A stretch of DNA of 64,000 bases from CAVYVZ01 sp963772065 (GTDB taxonomy: Bacteria; Acidobacteriota; Vicinamibacteria; Vicinamibacterales; UBA2999), in contig CAVYVZ010000003.1 of NCBI GenBank assembly GCA_963772065.1, forward strand, positions 107,025 through 171,024, given 5' to 3'. The notes below the pieces were generated by a model that saw only the letters and a list, made by a program, of their open reading frames with translations, was not told the DNA's origin and searched no databases. This document shows positions 9,010 to 17,967 of the stretch, one piece after another. The position numbers were made by a program, and so were the translations under genes. Positions within the stretch are counted from its first letter, which is position 1. Every line of letters begins with the position of its first letter.

Positions 9010-9635
9010 GTGAGATCAGGCCTGCTCGTGCTCGGCGCTCTGGCGGTCGTGCTCGCTTCCTGCGCGCGAATCCCGACGCCAGAGGAGGCCAACGACGCCG
9101 TACTGACGCTCCGAGCGTACGAGAGCTCGGCATGGGCCGTGGGCATTGCTCTCATCTGGGCCGATGTGGTGTTGCCAATCCCGCAGACGGCGGTGATCGC
9201 GGCGCTCGGCATCGTCTACGGGACACTGCTCGGCGGACTGCTGGGCAGCCTCGGGCTGATTAGCGGCGGTCTTCTCGGCTACGTTCTGATGCTCACCTCC
9301 GCACGCCGATTCGTGCAGCGCTTTGCTGGGCCTCAGTCTCTGCACAAGATGGAGAGTTTGTTTGAACAGGGCGGTGCCTGGGCGATCGTCCTCACGCGCA
9401 GTCTTCCCTACAGCGTTCCGGAGGCCATGGTCTTTTCTCGCCGGACTTGCGCGCATGCCCATCAGGAAATTCACGGCGGCGCTGACCATCGGCAGCGTGC
9501 CCACGTCGTTCGCCTTTGCCGCCATCGGCGCCGGCTGGGCCGACCAGCCAATCCTGGCCCTCGTCGTGAGTTATGTCCTTCCCGTCCTGTTGCTGCCCGT
9601 CGCGGTCTATCTCATGCGGCTTCGAGCCACGGTAA
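9010..9635 (+). CDS. VTT (TVP38/DedA-like) membrane protein, frameshifted at 9433-9436
   Basis: The N-terminal part ends in LTRSLPYSVPEAMVF and the C-terminal part begins LAGLARMPIRKF; they join if one T of TTTT at 9433-9436 is removed. Together they show the VTT-domain pattern: a membrane loop with VVLPIPQTAVI, a G-rich helix (GTLLGGLLGSLGL), then LTRSLPYSVPE and FxxxTxxGxxP (FTAALTIGSVP). GTG 9010 has an excellent ribosome site GGAGG at 9000-9004. The N-terminal hydrophobic segment ends VVLASC, which resembles a lipobox. The end is uncertain: the corrected frame has no stop before the next gene, whereas TAA at 9633-9635 in another frame lies just before the next ATG, so a second indel near 9620 is likely. 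Confidence 0.65.
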
Positions 9636-9638
9636 GAA

Positions 9639-10214
9639 ATGCCAACACTGGTCATCATTCTCCGAACGGTTTCCCTGCTCGCCTTCGCGGGACCTCTGTT
9701 GCTGGGTGTCAGCGGGCGTCGCGCACACCCGAAGACGCGAGCATGTCAGCGCGGCGGCGACCGAGCACCGGTCGTGGCGAACCTCGCAGCCTTCGGCTTG
9801 TTCTTCCCTTCGCTCCTGATTTTTTCCGGCAGCTCCGAGGGTTCCACGGCGCTGTTGCTCGCGTCGTCGGGATCACTTCTGGCGGTCGCGGGCGCCGTCC
9901 TCGTCCTCGGATCCCGGACCGAGCTTGGTCACGCATGGAGCTTCGTGCCCATGGCAGATCAAGGCACGGGCCTCATCACAACCGGCCCCTATCGCCTCGT
10001 GCGCCACCCCATCTACCTCGGCCTCGCACTACTCGCCACGGGCGAAGCGCTCGCCTTCAGCAGTTGGCCCGCTTTCCTGATTGTGCTGTGCGGGATTGTC
10101 CCGACCTTCGCGTGGCGCGCCCGCGCAGAGGAAACATTGCTTGGTCGAACGTTTGGCGAGAGCTATGCCCTCTACCGAAAACAAACCAAGATGATCATCC
10201 CGCACCTTCTCTAA
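9639..10214 (+). CDS. isoprenylcysteine carboxyl methyltransferase-family membrane protein
   Basis: The 191-residue protein has several membrane segments and the ICMT core: FVPMADQGTGLITTGPYRL, then VRHPIYLGLALLATGEAL, with the C-terminal RAEETLLGRTFGESYALY. Family members use S-adenosylmethionine to methylate carboxyl groups or similar at the membrane. It is intact, unlike its partner at 8464-8957, and follows the VTT gene almost without a gap, so the three genes form one transcription unit downstream of the MarR operator. The substrate is unknown. Confidence 0.82.
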   Translation: MPTLVIILRTVSLLAFAGPLLLGVSGRRAHPKTRACQRGGDRAPVVANLAAFGLFFPSLLIFSGSSEGSTALLLASSGSLLAVAGAVLVLGSRTELGHAWSFVPMADQGTGLITTGPYRLVRHPIYLGLALLATGEALAFSSWPAFLIVLCGIVPTFAWRARAEETLLGRTFGESYALYRKQTKMIIPHLL

Positions 10215-10349
10215 CGCTGCCCACGACGCCCCAACTACACACGACGTTACGAATTCTCGGCGTACGCCTCGTTGAAATTGCCGAGGCGACTCCATTTCTC
10301 GTGCGGGAGCGTGGCATCTTTGTGGAGGGTCGTGCTGTCAAAACCTTTT

Positions 10350-10366
10350 GTTGACGACCTGTCAAC
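10350..10366. promoter_or_regulatory. possible operator palindrome upstream of the SDR gene
   Basis: GTTGAC and GTCAAC form a perfect six-base inverted repeat separated by five bases, about 80 bases before the SDR start. A pair of GTTCAC repeats lies a little further downstream (about 10394-10410). Either could bind a regulator. There is no supporting regulator gene next to it. Confidence 0.25.
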
Positions 10367-10447
10367 GGCGAATGCGCCGCCGGTCCGCAATCGTTCACTA
10401 TTTGTTCACTCGCGGTTCCTGGCACCGGCGATGCACACACCACCGCA

Positions 10448-11272
10448 ATGGACAACCTCATGTTGCTTCACAATACGAACGCGATCGTTTATGGAGCCGG
10501 CGGGTCATTGGGAGGCGCGGTGGCCAAAGCGCTGGCAAAGGAAGGCGCGACGGTGTTCGTCACCGGACGCAAGCTCGACCCTGTGAAGACCCTGGCCACG
10601 GAGATTATCGCCGCTGGTGGAAAGGCGGAAGCCGCCGAAGTCGACGCACTCGATGGGAAGGCTGTGAACGACTGGGTGAACGACGTCGTGCACAGAGCGG
10701 GCACGCTTGATGTGTCGTTCAACGCGATCGGCCTCAAGGACCGACAGAATGTGCCGCTGGTCGAGATGACAGTGGACGACTTCGTCCGGCCGGTGCGTAT
10801 CGCGATGGAAACTCAATTCATCACGTCGACGTCGGCGGGGCGGATCATGCGGGAGCAGCGATCGGGCGTCATTCTGTCTTTGACCGCCACTCCCGGCGGA
10901 ATCGGTTACCCGAATGTCGGCGGATTTGGTCCTGCGTGCTGCGCCATCGAGGGCTTCTCCCGGAACCTGGCGTCGGAGCTCGGACCGTTCGGCGTACGAG
11001 TCGTCAACATCCGATCGGCTGGATCCCCAGACTCACGCGTGTTCAGGGAAGCGATCGAACAGGGCGGAGACAGGGTGACGGCCTTCATTCAGAAGATGAA
11101 GAACGACACGATGCTGAAAGATTTACCATCGACGGCGGACATTGCCAATGTCGCCGTGTTCCTGGCATCCGGCATGGCCGCCAAGATCACGGGCGTGACC
11201 GTGGATGTCACGTGCGGCACGACCGCGGCTCTCAACTACAAGATTCCGCCGATTGCCTTTTTGCAGCACTGA
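10448..11272 (+). CDS. short-chain dehydrogenase/reductase-fold protein with altered catalytic site
   Basis: The 274-residue product has the SDR Rossmann fold: a glycine-rich loop GAGGSLGG near residue 16, FNAIG in place of the NNAG motif near 95, and the SLTAT strand carrying the catalytic serine position near 148. The usual YxxxK is not conserved: the aligned stretch is FGPACCAIEGFSRNL, which places F and C where tyrosine and lysine are expected. The helix after it (EGFSRNLASELGPFGVRV) is normal for the family. The protein may bind NAD(P) without standard oxidoreductase chemistry, or use another residue. ATG 10448 and ATG 10460 are both possible starts; no strong ribosome site is seen. Confidence 0.78.
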   Translation: MDNLMLLHNTNAIVYGAGGSLGGAVAKALAKEGATVFVTGRKLDPVKTLATEIIAAGGKAEAAEVDALDGKAVNDWVNDVVHRAGTLDVSFNAIGLKDRQNVPLVEMTVDDFVRPVRIAMETQFITSTSAGRIMREQRSGVILSLTATPGGIGYPNVGGFGPACCAIEGFSRNLASELGPFGVRVVNIRSAGSPDSRVFREAIEQGGDRVTAFIQKMKNDTMLKDLPSTADIANVAVFLASGMAAKITGVTVDVTCGTTAALNYKIPPIAFLQH

Positions 11273-11422
11273 ATCTCGACAACTCCCGGCGGTAGACTCG
11301 TCCACATCGTCGATCTCAATCGACAGGGCTTGTTAAGGGGGGACGCGCGCTAAACGCGACTCGACGGCCGAGGCGCGGCCCTGAATGAACAGGGCACGCG
11401 CCCCGGCATCAGACCTCGAGCG

Positions 11423-13876
11423 TCAGATCGTCCGCGCCGACACGCGCTCCTTCCGGTGTTTCATCACCGGCTTATATGCCGTCTCGCTCGGCCGCTTTCG
11501 CTGGCGCGGTTCCTCCTCCTTGCGCACATGGAACTGCCAGCTCACTCGTCCGACTTCTGCTTTCTCGAAGACCTGCCGAATGGCAAGCCCATGCCCCCCG
11601 CGCTCCATCCCCTTCGCGCCATGCACGATGAGACGTGATGGGTACCGCGCGCCGGCGCCGAGTCGGATCGCACCAAGATCGATGCGTGGGAGCGGCGGCA
11701 GATCGAAAACGGCGAACCGCTGCTTCCGGTCAACCTCAAACTTCCACAGGCGGCCGCGGCGCAGTTTTGCAGCGAGTCCGAACGGTACCTGCAGCCTCAC
11801 GCGCGCCTCGCGCGGGAGATTCCGGAGGATCTGCAGATCGAACACCCGCGCCTCGTCCGGCGCTCCCGCGATCAGGAACGGCAGGACCGAGGGATCTCCG
11901 CTGGGATCCGGGAGCTCGTCCACGACGTTGAAGTTCCGCCACGTGACGTTGTTCTGGTTGCGGATGAGCGCGGTGAAGCCGTTCCAGTCTGTGGGACCAG
12001 GAAGCGGAGGCGCCGGGTCCTGCGCGTGGTTGAGCAGGCCGACGAAGCAGTAGTGCCCGGTGGCTGGAATTTCGACCGCGGACCAGGTCAGCGGCCCGGC
12101 CACGACGATCGTGTCCCCCTGTGGCACGTCGACCGGCGGCGTCGCGCCGATGAGATTCCACGAGTCCGGTGTCACGAGCGTCGCGACCTCGCTCCAGTAC
12201 ACGGTTGCCGTGACTCCCACGGCGTCCATCGTGCCGCGATTCTGGATCCGCAGGTAGAGGTAGTTGTCCTGGCCCCCCTCCACCTCGTAACCGAGCGTCA
12301 TCGAATTCTCCTGCCCGCTCCCCTCGCCGAAGGCCGCGACCGGATCGGCGACGAGCGCCGGGCGGACGATGATGTCCGGGCTCGTGCTGATGGATCCGAC
12401 GGACGGGATCGCGCCCGTGTCGGTGGCGTTGTCGCGGAGATACAGGTCGGGCACGAGGCCGAGCGTGTCCTCGATGATCGCGCGCAGATCGGGCATGACG
12501 CCGATGTTGCCGGCCACGTTGGGCCCCTGCGGCGTCCCGGTCGCGGGGTCCGACAGCAGCGCGCGCATCTGAGTCGGCGAGAGGCGTGTCGCGGTGAGCG
12601 CCTCGTACTTACCCTGCACGATGAGCGCAGCGCCGCTGACGATCGGTGATGCGCTGCTGGTGCCGCTGAACGTGTCGGTGTAGGTGAGGTCGTCGTTGCC
12701 GCCGCCGTCGTCGAGATTGCCATAGCCGCACGTCACGACGTTCTCGCCCCACCCGTAGCAGTCAATGCGCGAGCCATGGTTCGAGAAGTCCGCGCGATCG
12801 TGCGGGAGCGGTGCTTCGGCCGCACCCACCATGATCGCACCGGAGTCGCGGAAGTCGGCGCTCGCGCGGTTCAGGATTTGCCCCGCCACTGCGTCGACGT
12901 AGCCATCGAGATCCGTGAACCCGTTCCCCGCCGCCTCCACGACGATGATCCCGAGCGCCACTGCCAGCCGGATCGCATCGAAGTCCTCGTCGTCGGTTTC
13001 GGTCGGGAGGAAATTGCGCTGCACCTCGAGGAGCAGCACGTCCCCGGGGGTCATCACAGGAATGGCCGCGGCGATCGCGTCGGCCACATGCAGCGCCGTG
13101 TCCGTCGCGGCGTCGTAGTGCGAGACCATGCGCACCGAGGTCACGGCCGGCGCGATACCGACCACACCGACGGTGTTGTCTTCGGCGATCATCTCACCGA
13201 GCACGGCCGTCCCGTGGTTCCCTTTGTAGCCGTTGATGCCGTCGCGGTTGTCCCCGTAGATCAGCGTCGGCGCCTTCGCGACGACGTCCTCATGGTTCGG
13301 GAACCACCCTTGCTCGAGATCGATCACGCCAACCCCGGATCCTTCGGCGTCCGGCTGCGTCCACGCCCACCGTGCATCGATCCCTGCGGGGGCAGCGTCG
13401 AGGTAGTCCTGGTCTGCCGCGTAGTCGTCGTCCACATCATTCACGAGCGGTTCGGTCACGTCGAACTCGCGGTAGGCGCGATCCACTTCGGGCAGCGCGT
13501 TCAGCCGCTTGACGACCTCTTCGATCTTCTCGGGTCGGTCGCGCAGGTCGATCCGCCAGTACGACGTGAGGCTGTGCAAAGGCGGGAATTCGGTCGACGC
13601 GGCCCTCCGCTCGAGTTCGAGAATCTGTTCCGACTTGAGACTGCGCACAGTACGTTGCGTGGCCATCAGGTCGAAGGCCTGGAGCAGACCTGCGAGCCCA
13701 TCGAGCTTGAGGCGCTTCGCGGCATCGAAGAGAGTCGCGTCGCTCGTCGCTGGGAGACCCGACCTCAGGCGAACGATGATGTGGCCACTGTAATGCTCTC
13801 CGCCCGCGGTGCGGCGCGCGTTCGGCGGGAGCTCGCGCGTGCGCGTCCGGACGGACTGCACGGGTGCGACGTTCAT
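11423..13876 (-). CDS. S8 (subtilisin-type) serine protease
   Basis: The 817-residue product has a complete subtilase catalytic set: Asp in GVIDLEQGW (about residue 186), His in GNHGTAVLG (about 221), the oxyanion Asn in EAAGNG (about 318) and Ser in FSGTSSASP (about 407). About 150 residues before the catalytic domain look like a propeptide, with EKIEEVVKRLNALPEVDRAY resembling an inhibitor-9-like segment. The region after residue 480 is a beta-rich extension (YLYLRIQNRGTMDAVGVTAT resembles a CARDB-type repeat) and the last 60 residues are basic. No signal peptide is visible. ATG 13876 is chosen over GTG 13882 because a perfect AAGGAGGT lies just upstream. A LuxR-type regulator gene lies upstream on the same strand. 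Confidence 0.88.
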   Translation of the reverse strand: MNVAPVQSVRTRTRELPPNARRTAGGEHYSGHIIVRLRSGLPATSDATLFDAAKRLKLDGLAGLLQAFDLMATQRTVRSLKSEQILELERRAASTEFPPLHSLTSYWRIDLRDRPEKIEEVVKRLNALPEVDRAYREFDVTEPLVNDVDDDYAADQDYLDAAPAGIDARWAWTQPDAEGSGVGVIDLEQGWFPNHEDVVAKAPTLIYGDNRDGINGYKGNHGTAVLGEMIAEDNTVGVVGIAPAVTSVRMVSHYDAATDTALHVADAIAAAIPVMTPGDVLLLEVQRNFLPTETDDEDFDAIRLAVALGIIVVEAAGNGFTDLDGYVDAVAGQILNRASADFRDSGAIMVGAAEAPLPHDRADFSNHGSRIDCYGWGENVVTCGYGNLDDGGGNDDLTYTDTFSGTSSASPIVSGAALIVQGKYEALTATRLSPTQMRALLSDPATGTPQGPNVAGNIGVMPDLRAIIEDTLGLVPDLYLRDNATDTGAIPSVGSISTSPDIIVRPALVADPVAAFGEGSGQENSMTLGYEVEGGQDNYLYLRIQNRGTMDAVGVTATVYWSEVATLVTPDSWNLIGATPPVDVPQGDTIVVAGPLTWSAVEIPATGHYCFVGLLNHAQDPAPPLPGPTDWNGFTALIRNQNNVTWRNFNVVDELPDPSGDPSVLPFLIAGAPDEARVFDLQILRNLPREARVRLQVPFGLAAKLRRGRLWKFEVDRKQRFAVFDLPPLPRIDLGAIRLGAGARYPSRLIVHGAKGMERGGHGLAIRQVFEKAEVGRVSWQFHVRKEEEPRQRKRPSETAYKPVMKHRKERVSARTI

Positions 13877-13930
13877 GAGCACCTCCTTCTTCGGGGATCT
13901 TGGTATAGCAAAGGTACCGACGCGCCGACA

Positions 13931-13956
13931 GTCGGCCGAGCGGGCGTCGGCCGAGC
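13931..13956. repeat. tandem 11-base repeat upstream of the S8 protease gene
   Basis: GTCGGCCGAGC occurs at 13931-13941 and again at 13946-13956, a 15-base period, and a third partial GTCG follows. The pair lies between the LuxR-type regulator gene and the protease gene and could be a direct-repeat operator; no binding protein can be assigned. Confidence 0.3.
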
Positions 13957-13992
13957 AGCCGTCGCTTGCTCAGAGTACAGGTCCGGAAACGA

Positions 13993-14280
13993 TCACAGCC
14001 GGCTGCCGGCGGCCGCCTCGAGGTGGACGTACTCGGCGAACACGCGGACGATCAGGTGAGACCGGTTGGTGACTCCGAGCTTCTTGTAGAGACGCTCGAG
14101 ATGGGTATGGACGGTATGTGGCGACATCCCAAGTTGGCGTCCGACGTCATCCTCGGTCTCCGCGAGGTCTTCGATGATGCATGTGACGATCTGAAGCTCT
14201 CGAGCCGACAGCTTCAGTGACGCGCCGATCGCCGACCACGCAGCGGACGACAGGAATGCTGAAGAGACGCGAGCGGACAT
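13993..14280 (-). CDS. small LuxR/FixJ-type helix-turn-helix regulator
   Basis: The 95-residue protein is little more than a GerE/LuxR DNA-binding domain: LSARELQIVTCIIEDLAETE, then VGRQLGMSPHTVHTHLERLY with the recognition helix, then KKLGVTNRSHLIVRVF. There is no receiver or sensor domain; the first 20 residues are short and unremarkable. It could act as a stand-alone regulator of the S8 protease gene that follows 116 bases downstream on the same strand. It could also be the tail of a broken response regulator, but no upstream receiver sequence is present in the same frame. Confidence 0.75.
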   Translation of the reverse strand: MSARVSSAFLSSAAWSAIGASLKLSARELQIVTCIIEDLAETEDDVGRQLGMSPHTVHTHLERLYKKLGVTNRSHLIVRVFAEYVHLEAAAGSRL

Positions 14281-14360
14281 ACCGACAGATTCAGGCGGTT
14301 AAAGGAGCGCGGCACAGGGATTATATCGGGCTCGCGCCGGGCCAGCCGCAAGCGATGAGT

Positions 14361-14388
14361 CCAGAATCCGGAATTTAGAATGCAGAAC
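14361..14388. repeat. heptamer repeat run (RGAAT-type)
   Basis: Four consecutive seven-base units read CCAGAAT, CCGGAAT, TTAGAAT, GCAGAAC. It lies in the gap between the LuxR-type gene and the VOC-family gene, and is of the same period as three other runs near 34.4, 35.1 and 37.7 kb. Confidence 0.5.
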
Positions 14389-14601
14389 TATCGGCAGCAA
14401 GGCGCCCTGACGAAGAGCTGGCCCCGGCTCAGAATGGGCTCGAACGGTAAGGACGAGCAGAATCTGTTCGGAGTCTTGCATAGATTCACCGAAGCCACCG
14501 GACGATGCCGGAGGCCAATCTCAGTGAGGGGGATGAGGTGGTCGACCCCGCGATGGCTCAGCCGCCTTCGACGCGGGATCGAGCCCAAGGAGAACACCAA
14601 T

Positions 14602-15099
14602 ATGAAGCCAAAGAACACGATCTGCCTCTGGTTCGACAAGGACGCGCATGAGGCGGCGCGCTTTTACGCAGCCACCTTTCCGAATAGTGACGTGACCGCT
14701 GTTCGCAAGGCGCCCAGTGACTACCCCGGCGGAAAGGAGGGCGATGTGCTGACGGTGGAGTTCACCGTTCTGGGCATTCCTTGTCTCGGTCTCAACGGCG
14801 GCCCGGAATTCAAGCACAGCGAGGCCTTTTCCTTCCAGGTCGCGACAGACAATCAGGAAGAGACGGACCGTTACTGGAAGGCCATCGTCGGCAATGGCGG
14901 CAAGGAAAGTCAGTGCGGTTGGTGCAAGGACCGCTGGGGCCTCTCCTGGCAGATCACCCCGCGCGTGCTAACCGATGCGCTCGCAGCTGGCGGCGATGAG
15001 GCGAAGCGTGCCTTCGAGGCGATGATGCCGATGAAGAAGATCGACATCGCCACCATCGAGGCAGCACGGCGGGGCCAGGTGACGGTCCCAAATCGCTGA
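14602..15099 (+). CDS. VOC-family protein (3-demethylubiquinone methyltransferase-like/PhnB type)
   Basis: The 165-residue product has the PhnB-like glyoxalase fold: NTICLWFDKDAHEAARFY, then FPNSDVTAV, VEFTVLGIPCLGLNGGPEF and SFQVATDNQEETDRYW, ending with GWCKDRWGLSWQITP. These proteins are dimeric beta-alpha-beta-beta-beta modules whose function is often unknown; the old 3-demethylubiquinone methyltransferase label comes from homology, not from activity. ATG 14602 follows AAGGAG at 14588-14593. The neighbouring genes do not show a pathway. Confidence 0.85.
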   Translation: MKPKNTICLWFDKDAHEAARFYAATFPNSDVTAVRKAPSDYPGGKEGDVLTVEFTVLGIPCLGLNGGPEFKHSEAFSFQVATDNQEETDRYWKAIVGNGGKESQCGWCKDRWGLSWQITPRVLTDALAAGGDEAKRAFEAMMPMKKIDIATIEAARRGQVTVPNR

Positions 15100-15109
15100 G
15101 AGATTGGTG

Positions 15110-15154
15110 TGGCTCCTCAGGCTGGATTCGTGCCGAGTCGCGGCGGGAGCCGCG
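15110..15154. repeat. degenerate tRNA-Asn 3'-end copy with hairpin
   Basis: Bases 15110-15130 match the last 21 bases of the tRNA-Asn gene at 29115-29189 with two changes, in the same orientation. A perfect CGCGGC / GCCGCG hairpin follows at 15139-15154. The same stem follows the copy at 23967. See the other two copies at 23967 and 29014. Confidence 0.55.
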
Positions 15155-15213
15155 CGATGGCCCGAAGACACCTGAGAGCCACGACCGAGCGAGAGCGAGG
15201 GTGTGGCATCCGT

Positions 15214-17001
15214 TCAGCGGGACAGCACGTCGGGGAGCTTCCGCATGAAGATGCGAACGTCGCCGATCTGGGCGGCCGTGGAGATGAAGTCGAACGCTGT
15301 CGGGCTGACGGTCGTGGTGCGGCCTTCGAGAACGGCTCTCAGCGCCGCGGGCAGGACGGGACATTCGTCCAGCAGGCCGAGCACGCTGATCCAGGCTGTC
15401 ATGTCGAGCATCGCGAGGATTTCGGTCGCGTCGCGCGCGCGCCACGGCGTGCCGGCGGCGCGCTGCGTCACGAGCGCGCGCTGCAGCGCGACGAGCCCGG
15501 GCCGGATGTCGCGATCGACGCAGTGAAGATCGGTCAGCGTCGAGATGAGCTGTTCCGCCACGAACAGGCTGACCTCCTGGTGCAGCACCGACCAGCCCAT
15601 TTCGAACGCGGTCACGAGGCCGTGATCGATCAGCCACGAGTCGGGCGGCGAGGTCACGCTCGGCCAACGCTCCGGCCAGTACTCGAGACCCAGATTACAG
15701 ATCCCCGCGGCAGCATCGGACGCTTCCTGTGGCGTGAACGGTCGCGACTGGACGGAGCATCCCGCGAGCAGCGTGTTCGCGAGGAACGCGAGTTCACGAC
15801 TGCGCGTGAGGTATGCGGTCGCGTCCGTGTCGCGGACGTACGCCATCAGCCGGCGCAAGCGCGTGAGCCTGGCGGCCTGCGGGTCGGCGTCCGCGGCTTC
15901 GAGCAGCGCGCGCGGACGCTGCGGCATCACGCCTGCCTCGGCCAGGAGCTCCATGACCGCTTCGAGCGATTCGGGGACGTCGGTCGCGTGCGCGTGGACA
16001 TCGCTCGACTGTGACGCTGCGAACGGCAACGACAACGACGCAGACGGCGATGTCGACGACGGCGATTCCGCTGCTTCGTCCGCCGATCGAAAGTATGCCG
16101 TGACGATCGGATTGACCTTGATCGACCCCGTCGCCGGCGCTCCTGATTGCGTGTGTTTCGGCTGTCGCGCCATCTGGAGGAAGGCGCGCGAGTCGGCGGG
16201 CGTCGCGTAGCCTTGCTGCGATCGCCGGCGCTCCCGTTCGATCGTGACGTCGTGGAGGTGCTGCTCCGGTGCCAGCAGCAGATCGTCCAGGCCGTCGATC
16301 TCGGGCCTGGAGTTGGACAGACGCCGGCAGCCCTGCATCACGGCGTGGAAGTAGTGGCCGTGCTCGGCGTCGAGCGCGACCAGCAGCGTGACGATCGCGT
16401 CCCACGCGTCGGCTCTCCGCGCACGGACGATGTAGCCGGCCACGTCACACTCGAGCCAGTCGCCGCTCGAATCGTGCATCGGCGCGTCGTCGGCAGGCAT
16501 CGACCGGGCATCCCTGGCTTCGTCGACTTCTATCGAATCTCCTTCACGCATCGCCTCGGCACGATCCATCGGCTCGTCATCACTCTGGGCGGTTGGCTCG
16601 AAGATGCCCGGATCGAACACACGCACGTAGCGGGAGAGTCCGACGATCACCAGATCCTTGTCGAGGGCGGCGACCGTTCGTGCGGCCACCGAGCCTCCGG
16701 AGTCCACCAGCACTTCGAGCCATTCGCCGAAGCGATCGACGTCGAACTGCTCGTCGCGTCCCGGGCGCGCGTGACGCCACAGATCGAGGTCGAGCAGGGA
16801 GGTGAGCTGCGCGGGCGTCATCGACGTGACGAGCTCGTTGCACGCATCGAGTCCGCGGGACCGAATGAGCTGATGCAGCGTCTCCGGCGGAAGGTGCGGA
16901 ACGACGGTCGCAAGGAATGGCGTATCCAGCAATCGCGCGAGCCGATGTTCGACCGAGCCCCCGTCGCGAGGCACCGCATCGCGGTTCGTGATTTTGGACA
17001 T
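15214..17001 (-). CDS. large helical protein, DUF6178-like
   Basis: The 595-residue product has no signal peptide or membrane segment. The N-terminus (RLARLLDTPFLATVVPHLPP, then ETLHQLIRSRGLDACNELV) and the segment LTSLLDLDLWRHARPGRDEQ match my memory of the DUF6178 family, which is known mainly from Deltaproteobacteria and relatives and has no assigned function. A low-complexity serine/proline patch lies near residue 325 (SPSSTSPSASLSLP). The downstream half is predicted helical. It stands alone between the VOC gene and the GNAT gene. The family assignment is by recall and should be checked; the coding character itself is clear from the long frame with consistent third-position GC. Confidence 0.68.
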   Translation of the reverse strand: MSKITNRDAVPRDGGSVEHRLARLLDTPFLATVVPHLPPETLHQLIRSRGLDACNELVTSMTPAQLTSLLDLDLWRHARPGRDEQFDVDRFGEWLEVLVDSGGSVAARTVAALDKDLVIVGLSRYVRVFDPGIFEPTAQSDDEPMDRAEAMREGDSIEVDEARDARSMPADDAPMHDSSGDWLECDVAGYIVRARRADAWDAIVTLLVALDAEHGHYFHAVMQGCRRLSNSRPEIDGLDDLLLAPEQHLHDVTIERERRRSQQGYATPADSRAFLQMARQPKHTQSGAPATGSIKVNPIVTAYFRSADEAAESPSSTSPSASLSLPFAASQSSDVHAHATDVPESLEAVMELLAEAGVMPQRPRALLEAADADPQAARLTRLRRLMAYVRDTDATAYLTRSRELAFLANTLLAGCSVQSRPFTPQEASDAAAGICNLGLEYWPERWPSVTSPPDSWLIDHGLVTAFEMGWSVLHQEVSLFVAEQLISTLTDLHCVDRDIRPGLVALQRALVTQRAAGTPWRARDATEILAMLDMTAWISVLGLLDECPVLPAALRAVLEGRTTTVSPTAFDFISTAAQIGDVRIFMRKLPDVLSR

Positions 17002-17364
17002 GAGCGGCGATGGTACCGGTCCTGGCGTCCAACAAACAGTCTTGAAGAATGGGGCGGTGTGGGGGGATACTATCTATGGGATGGACGTCCGTCGTCCCAT
17101 CCTCGCCCTCCGACTCTCACCTTCGGTTCGTCACCTTCGCCACCTTCCGCCTTCTCTCGTCGCCTCTGGCGCTCGCGGGCTCGTCTCCTTCATGCACTAC
17201 GATCTCGGCTACTTTGACGACGAGACGTGCAGGCTGAACCGATCGAGAATCCGTTCGGTCCGAACGTGTTACCTATAGTCTTCGTTGATCCGCGGCTACA
17301 GTCCGAGCAAGATCGCCAGTGTGATGAGCGGTCTGTATAGCGACTGTCTGGAAATGGAGTCCAT
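17002..17364. other. intergenic stretch without gene
   Basis: This gap between the DUF6178-like and GNAT genes holds no convincing gene on either strand and no clear RNA. A ribosome site GGAG at 17356-17359 belongs to the next gene. Confidence 0.5.
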
Positions 17365-17955
17365 GTGACGTTCACACCGGATGTGCGTTCGGCCAGCGGC
17401 GAAGACGAACAGCAGGTGGTGATCGCCGTGATCACGCTGGCCTTCAGTGGTGATCCCATGGCACGCTGGGCTTTTCCGGATCCTGCAACGTATCTGAAGG
17501 TCATGCCGCAGGTAGCCCGCGCCTTCGGGGGCAACGGCTTCGCGCACGGAACCGCGCATCTTGCCGGCGGCGGCGCCGCTGCTGCGATGTGGCTGTCACC
17601 TGGAGTCCAGCCGGACCATGAGAGACTCACGGCGCTGACCGGCGAACACGCTCCCCACGAACAGCAGGCGGACATGGACCGCGTGTTTGCCCAGATGGAA
17701 ACCTACCATCCATCGGAGCCATGCTGGTACCTGCCGCTGATCGGAGTGGATCCAACCTGCCAGGGGCGCGGCTATGGGTCAGCGCTCCTCCGCTACGCAC
17801 TCGAGCAATGCGATCGCGATGGCATGCCCGCGTATCTCGAGTCGTCGAATCCGCGAAACATCCCGCTCTACCAGCGGCACGGGTTCGAGATTATCGGAGC
17901 CATCCAGGCGGGCACATCGCCGACGGTGGTCCCGATGCTGCGTCGACGGCGCTGA
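17365..17955 (+). CDS. GNAT-family N-acetyltransferase
   Basis: The 196-residue product has the GNAT acetyl-CoA fold; the pyrophosphate-binding loop reads VDPTCQGRGYGSALLRYALE near residue 130, matching the Q/RxxGxG/A pattern, followed by NPRNIPLYQRHGFEIIG, the usual last helix and strand. An N-terminal segment contains FSGDPMARWAFPDPATYLK. GTG 17365 is chosen because GGAG precedes it by five bases; an ATG two bases upstream stops at once. Substrate unknown. Confidence 0.84.
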   Translation: MTFTPDVRSASGEDEQQVVIAVITLAFSGDPMARWAFPDPATYLKVMPQVARAFGGNGFAHGTAHLAGGGAAAAMWLSPGVQPDHERLTALTGEHAPHEQQADMDRVFAQMETYHPSEPCWYLPLIGVDPTCQGRGYGSALLRYALEQCDRDGMPAYLESSNPRNIPLYQRHGFEIIGAIQAGTSPTVVPMLRRRR

Positions 17956-17967
17956 AGTACACCCAAG

